Shown here: piece after piece, positions 61,530-64,000 of the stretch | How positions within the stretch are numbered: the stretch's first letter is position 1 | Layout of the letters: every line of letters begins with the position of its first letter | Assembly: GCA_020635815.1 (NCBI GenBank) | Contig: JACJZB010000010.1 | Location: forward strand, 25,800-89,799 | DNA: 64,000 nucleotides | Reading direction: 5' to 3' | Source of the DNA: Flavobacteriales bacterium | GTDB taxonomy: Bacteria; Bacteroidota; Bacteroidia; Flavobacteriales_E; Vicingaceae | Program-made: the position numbers and the translations under genes | The notes under the pieces: generated by a model | The model's input: only the letters and a program-made list of their open reading frames with translations | Databases searched by the model: none | What the model was told of the DNA's origin: nothing

Positions 61530-62471
61530 TTAGGCTACCAATTGTTTTGCTTTTTGCTTTTTTGCGTAAGCAATAGCCGCTTCCCTTACCCATGCACCTT
61601 TTTGGTGTGCTTTTTTGTGGTGATTTAGTCGTTGTTTATTACAAGGACCATTACCTTTAACTACTCTCCAAAATTCATCCCAATCCATTTCTCCAAAATC
61701 GTAATGGCCTCTAGCTTCATTCCATTTTAAGTCAGGATCAGGAATCGTTAAGCCAATTACTTCAGCTTGTTGAACAGTTTTGTCAATAAACTTTTGACGA
61801 AGTTCGTCATTGGTTTCTCGTTTAATTTTCCATTTTACCGCATTACCAGTGTTTGGAGAATCAGAATCATGAGGGCCAAACATCATAATTGAAGGCCACC
61901 AAAAACGATTTAAGGCATCTTGTGCCATAGCTTTTTGCTCTGGAGTTCCTTTCGCCATTGTTGCCATTATTTCATAACCTTGACGTTGATGAAAACTCTC
62001 TTCCTTACAAATTCTTACCATTGCTCTAGAGTATGGCCCATAAGAGGTACGTTGCAAGGAAACTTGATTAACAATGGCAGCACCATCAACTAACCAACCC
62101 ACAGCACCCATATCGGCCCACGTTAAAGTAGGATAATTAAAAATACTCGAGTATTTTGCTTTTCCACTTTGTAATTCTTCAATGTATTCATCCCTACTTT
62201 TACCTAAGGTTTCAGCGGCAGAGTACAAATATTGCCCGTGTCCAGCTTCATCTTGAATTTTAGCCAACAAAACAACTTTTGCCCTTAAGCTAGGAGCTCT
62301 GCTTATCCAGTTTCCTTCGGGTTGCATCCCAATAACTTCTGAGTGTGCATGCTGCGAAATCTGGCGTTGAAGATGTTTTTTGTAATCTTCAGGCATCCAA
62401 TCTTTTGGCTCTATTTTTATTTCAGCATCAATTTTTGCTTGAAATTCTTCTAATTTTTTTGAATCTTCCAT
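61530..62471 (-). CDS. paaA: 1,2-phenylacetyl-CoA epoxidase catalytic subunit PaaA
   Basis: PaaA carries the diiron centre that epoxidises the ring of phenylacetyl-CoA with oxygen. The 313-residue protein contains iron-ligand segments LLAKIQDEAGHGQYLYSA near 68 and CKEESFHQRQGYEIM near 155. MQPEGNWISRAPSLRAK near 47 and HDSDSPNT near 200 are also conserved. It is the first gene of the minus-strand run paaA-B-C-D, divergent from paaE. The 170-base gap between them should hold both promoters. Confidence 0.96.
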   Translation of the reverse strand: MEDSKKLEEFQAKIDAEIKIEPKDWMPEDYKKHLQRQISQHAHSEVIGMQPEGNWISRAPSLRAKVVLLAKIQDEAGHGQYLYSAAETLGKSRDEYIEELQSGKAKYSSIFNYPTLTWADMGAVGWLVDGAAIVNQVSLQRTSYGPYSRAMVRICKEESFHQRQGYEIMATMAKGTPEQKAMAQDALNRFWWPSIMMFGPHDSDSPNTGNAVKWKIKRETNDELRQKFIDKTVQQAEVIGLTIPDPDLKWNEARGHYDFGEMDWDEFWRVVKGNGPCNKQRLNHHKKAHQKGAWVREAAIAYAKKQKAKQLVA

Positions 62472-62613
62472 TTAGTTAGATTTTTTTTCGTTGTTACAAG
62501 TTTACTCAATTATACGTAAATACGATATGAAAAAAATCAGTTGTTAATAATAAGGTGTTGCTAAGGGTATTTTGTTAGATATTAAAAACCGTAAATATTT
62601 TAATTAATAATTT

Positions 62614-62621
62614 TACTTTTG
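62614..62621 (+). promoter_or_regulatory. -7 promoter element of paaE
   Basis: TACTTTTG is an exact TAnnTTTG match, 20 bases before the paaE ATG. No matching element was found for paaA on the other strand. Confidence 0.5.
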
Positions 62622-62641
62622 CAGTCTATAAAAAAAAGAAT

Positions 62642-63703
62642 ATGAGTTTATTTAAAAAGGTAAAAGTAGTTGATGTTAGAAAGGAAACCGATAATGCTGT
62701 TTCGGTGGCTTTTGAAGTAGGTGAAGAATCAAAAGATGATTTTGCATATAAATCAGGACAATACATTACCATAAGAAAAGAGATAAATGGGCAAGAAGTG
62801 AGAAGGTCTTACTCCTTGAGTAGTGCACCTTTCGAAAATGAATATAGAATTGCGATTAAAAGAATACCTTCTGGATTAATGTCTTCTTTTTTTAATCATG
62901 AATTAGAAGTAGGCGAGGAATTAGACCTAATGGTTCCTCAAGGTAATTTTGTGTTAGTGCCTGAAAATGACAAACACTATGTAGGGTTTGCAGCAGGTAG
63001 TGGAATTACTCCAGTTATTTCTATGATAAAATCGGTATTGGTAAACACCAATTCAAAGTACACCTTGTTTTATGGAAATAAAACAGAGAAACTTACCATT
63101 TTTAAAAAGGAATTAGATGAATTGAAAAGTATATATGGCGAACGATTCAATTTATATTATATATATAGTCAACAATCAGGTACCGATAAATTGTTTGAAG
63201 GAAGAATTAACCGACTGAAATTCGATGCCATCATTAAGAATAATATTGAGTTGTTAAAGGCAAACGGCTTTTTCTTGTGTGGACCAGAAGATATGATTCA
63301 TGATGTTTCTGAAGGATTGGAATATTTAGGAATAGGAAGAACCAAGATACACTACGAATTATTTACGGTTCCTGTTAAACCTACCGAATCACAAATCATT
63401 GTGGATAGTGATTATGTAGGCACAAGTAAAGTAACAGTAATAATGGATGGAGAAGAAGTAGAATTTGAGTTAGCTGCTGATGGCGATTTTATTCTTGATG
63501 CTTCAATAGATCATGGTATAGACGCTCCTTTTTCTTGTAAAGGAGCTGTTTGTTGTACATGCAAAGCACAAGTAATAGAAGGAAAAGCCATTATGGAAAT
63601 GAATTACTCCCTATCAGATGCTGAGGTAGAAGAAGGTTTTATTTTAACCTGTCAATCTCATCCAGCTTCAGAAAAACTAGTTGTAGATTTTGATGTAACT
63701 TAA
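62642..63703 (+). CDS. paaE: 1,2-phenylacetyl-CoA epoxidase reductase subunit PaaE
   Basis: PaaE passes electrons from NADPH to PaaA. The 353-residue protein has an FAD domain with RRSYSLSSAP near 54 and a nucleotide domain with FAAGSGITPVISMIKSVL near 118. The C-terminal plant-type 2Fe-2S domain has cysteines in CKGAVCCTCKAQV near 300 and LTCQSHP near 338. Start ATG 62642. It is transcribed away from paaA. The downstream CoA-thioester degradation genes (paaG, paaZ and so on) are not in the window. Confidence 0.94.
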   Translation: MSLFKKVKVVDVRKETDNAVSVAFEVGEESKDDFAYKSGQYITIRKEINGQEVRRSYSLSSAPFENEYRIAIKRIPSGLMSSFFNHELEVGEELDLMVPQGNFVLVPENDKHYVGFAAGSGITPVISMIKSVLVNTNSKYTLFYGNKTEKLTIFKKELDELKSIYGERFNLYYIYSQQSGTDKLFEGRINRLKFDAIIKNNIELLKANGFFLCGPEDMIHDVSEGLEYLGIGRTKIHYELFTVPVKPTESQIIVDSDYVGTSKVTVIMDGEEVEFELAADGDFILDASIDHGIDAPFSCKGAVCCTCKAQVIEGKAIMEMNYSLSDAEVEEGFILTCQSHPASEKLVVDFDVT

Positions 63704-63704
63704 A

Positions 63705-63740
63705 AGTTCCCCTCCTTGGGAGGGGGGAAGGGGTGGGTTT
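63705..63740. repeat. GC-rich palindromic element with G-quadruplex motif after paaE
   Basis: CCCCTCC-TTG-GGAGGGG spans 63709-63725 and is followed by a further G-rich arm copy. The stretch 63718-63737 reads GGGAGGGGGGAAGGGGTGGG, four G runs of three or more with loops of one, two and one base. It is the intergenic form of the element found in murD and ftsQ. Confidence 0.78.
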
Positions 63741-63744
63741 TAAC

Positions 63745-63774
63745 TGTCATCCTGAGCTTGTCGAAGAATAAGGG
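63745..63774. repeat. TGTCATCCTGAGCTTGTCG-type dispersed repeat
   Basis: The sequence TCATCCTGAGCTTGTCGAAG, from 63747, directly follows the GC-rich palindrome. I recall close matches to it as a widespread dispersed repeat in Bacteroidetes genomes. It does not resemble surrounding AT-rich DNA. There is no second copy in the window. Confidence 0.5.
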
Positions 63775-63808
63775 TAGGTTATCTCCCTTTATCAACAAAA
63801 CAATATTG

Positions 63809-63839
63809 AAAAGGTCTAGCAATGGTTAGACCTTTTTTT
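63809..63839 (+). terminator. intrinsic terminator downstream of paaE
   Basis: AAGGTCTA at 63811-63818 pairs with TAGACCTT at 63827-63834 across an eight-base loop, followed by a T run. It lies about 105 bases past the paaE stop, beyond the repeats. Confidence 0.8.
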
Positions 63840-63851
63840 GTATATCAAACC

Positions 63852-63859
63852 TACCTTTG
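63852..63859 (+). promoter_or_regulatory. -7 promoter element of the final lipoprotein gene
   Basis: TACCTTTG is an exact TAnnTTTG match with only six bases between it and the ATG at 63866, so the transcript would be nearly leaderless. Confidence 0.5.
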
Positions 63860-63865
63860 GTAACG

Positions 63866-64000
63866 ATGCGAAAATTTGGTTATATAATATTGTTAATATT
63901 AATTGGTACTGCTTGTGGTAAAAAGAAAACAGTTGTTTCAGCCAAACACAACACTAAAATTATAGAGAAATATGCCGAAAAGCTGCAAGTACCAAAATCT
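63866..64000 (+). CDS. lipoprotein, N-terminal part, possibly an NlpC/P60 peptidase
   Basis: The 45 visible codons give a lipoprotein signal with Cys17 (LIGTACGKKK). The mature start includes KIIEKYAEKLQVPKS near the window edge. That phrase resembles the segment before the catalytic domain of Bacteroidetes C40 (NlpC/P60) cell-wall peptidases, but the domain itself is outside the window, so the family is a guess. Lipoprotein status is well supported. Confidence 0.6.
   Translation, partial: MRKFGYIILLILIGTACGKKKTVVSAKHNTKIIEKYAEKLQVPKS

Overview
The window reads as a piece of chromosome from a low-GC Bacteroidetes bacterium, most likely of the class Flavobacteriia or a close relative. Four things support this. 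A complete division and cell-wall (dcw) cluster is present with a Bacteroidetes-type FtsL, an FtsI with a PASTA tail and gatB/yqeY after ftsZ. The gliding genes gldB and gldC are present. Two secreted proteins carry type 9 secretion (T9SS) sorting domains, one of type A and one of type B with SprB repeats. Many -7 promoter elements match the Bacteroidetes consensus TAnnTTTG. No rRNA, tRNA, CRISPR array or prophage was seen.

Layout. 1-4005 (mostly minus): the 5' end of a DAHP synthase gene, dxs, a small exported protein, engB and an alpha/beta hydrolase. 4208-21087 (plus): MraZ operator boxes, then mraZ-rsmH-ftsL-ftsI-murE-mraY-murD-orf122-ftsW-murG-murC-ftsQ-ftsA-ftsZ and gatB/yqeY. murF, murB and ddl are not in the cluster. 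21275-32271: a mixed housekeeping block with a hydrolase, DUF983 protein, ABC-F ATPase, ChaN-like protein, radical SAM protein, gcvP, a PcrB-type prenylglyceryl phosphate synthase, a phosphopantetheinyl transferase and ahcY. 32425-42073: a small exported protein, a giant SprB-repeat adhesin interrupted by a one-base frameshift, and a lipoprotein. 42136-46722: nadE, an outer-membrane barrel, gldB, gldC, hemN and a cold-shock protein. 46771-51023: MATE and MFS transporters, a GIY-YIG nuclease gene framed by inverted repeats, aroQ and xerD. 51044-59862: a SpoIIE-type phosphatase, an envelope operon (lipoprotein, barrel, kdsA, T9SS cargo, phosphoethanolamine transferase) and a YbjQ protein. 59865-63703: the phenylacetyl-CoA epoxidase genes paaD, C, B, A (minus) and paaE (plus, divergent). 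The window ends in the start of a lipoprotein gene.

The most unusual signals are small repeats. GC-rich palindromes sit in frame inside murD, ftsQ, murC and a phosphopantetheinyl transferase gene, and in two intergenic gaps. In murD and ftsQ they add the same SPSGR peptide. A second family frames the GIY-YIG gene as a 370-bp unit; its ends supply the start codon of the MFS gene and the last codons and stop of aroQ. It looks like a minimal nuclease-linked mobile element, which is inference. Other points of interest are the frameshift in the SprB adhesin, an orphan MurD-like half-domain gene in the dcw cluster, and three MraZ boxes in phase.
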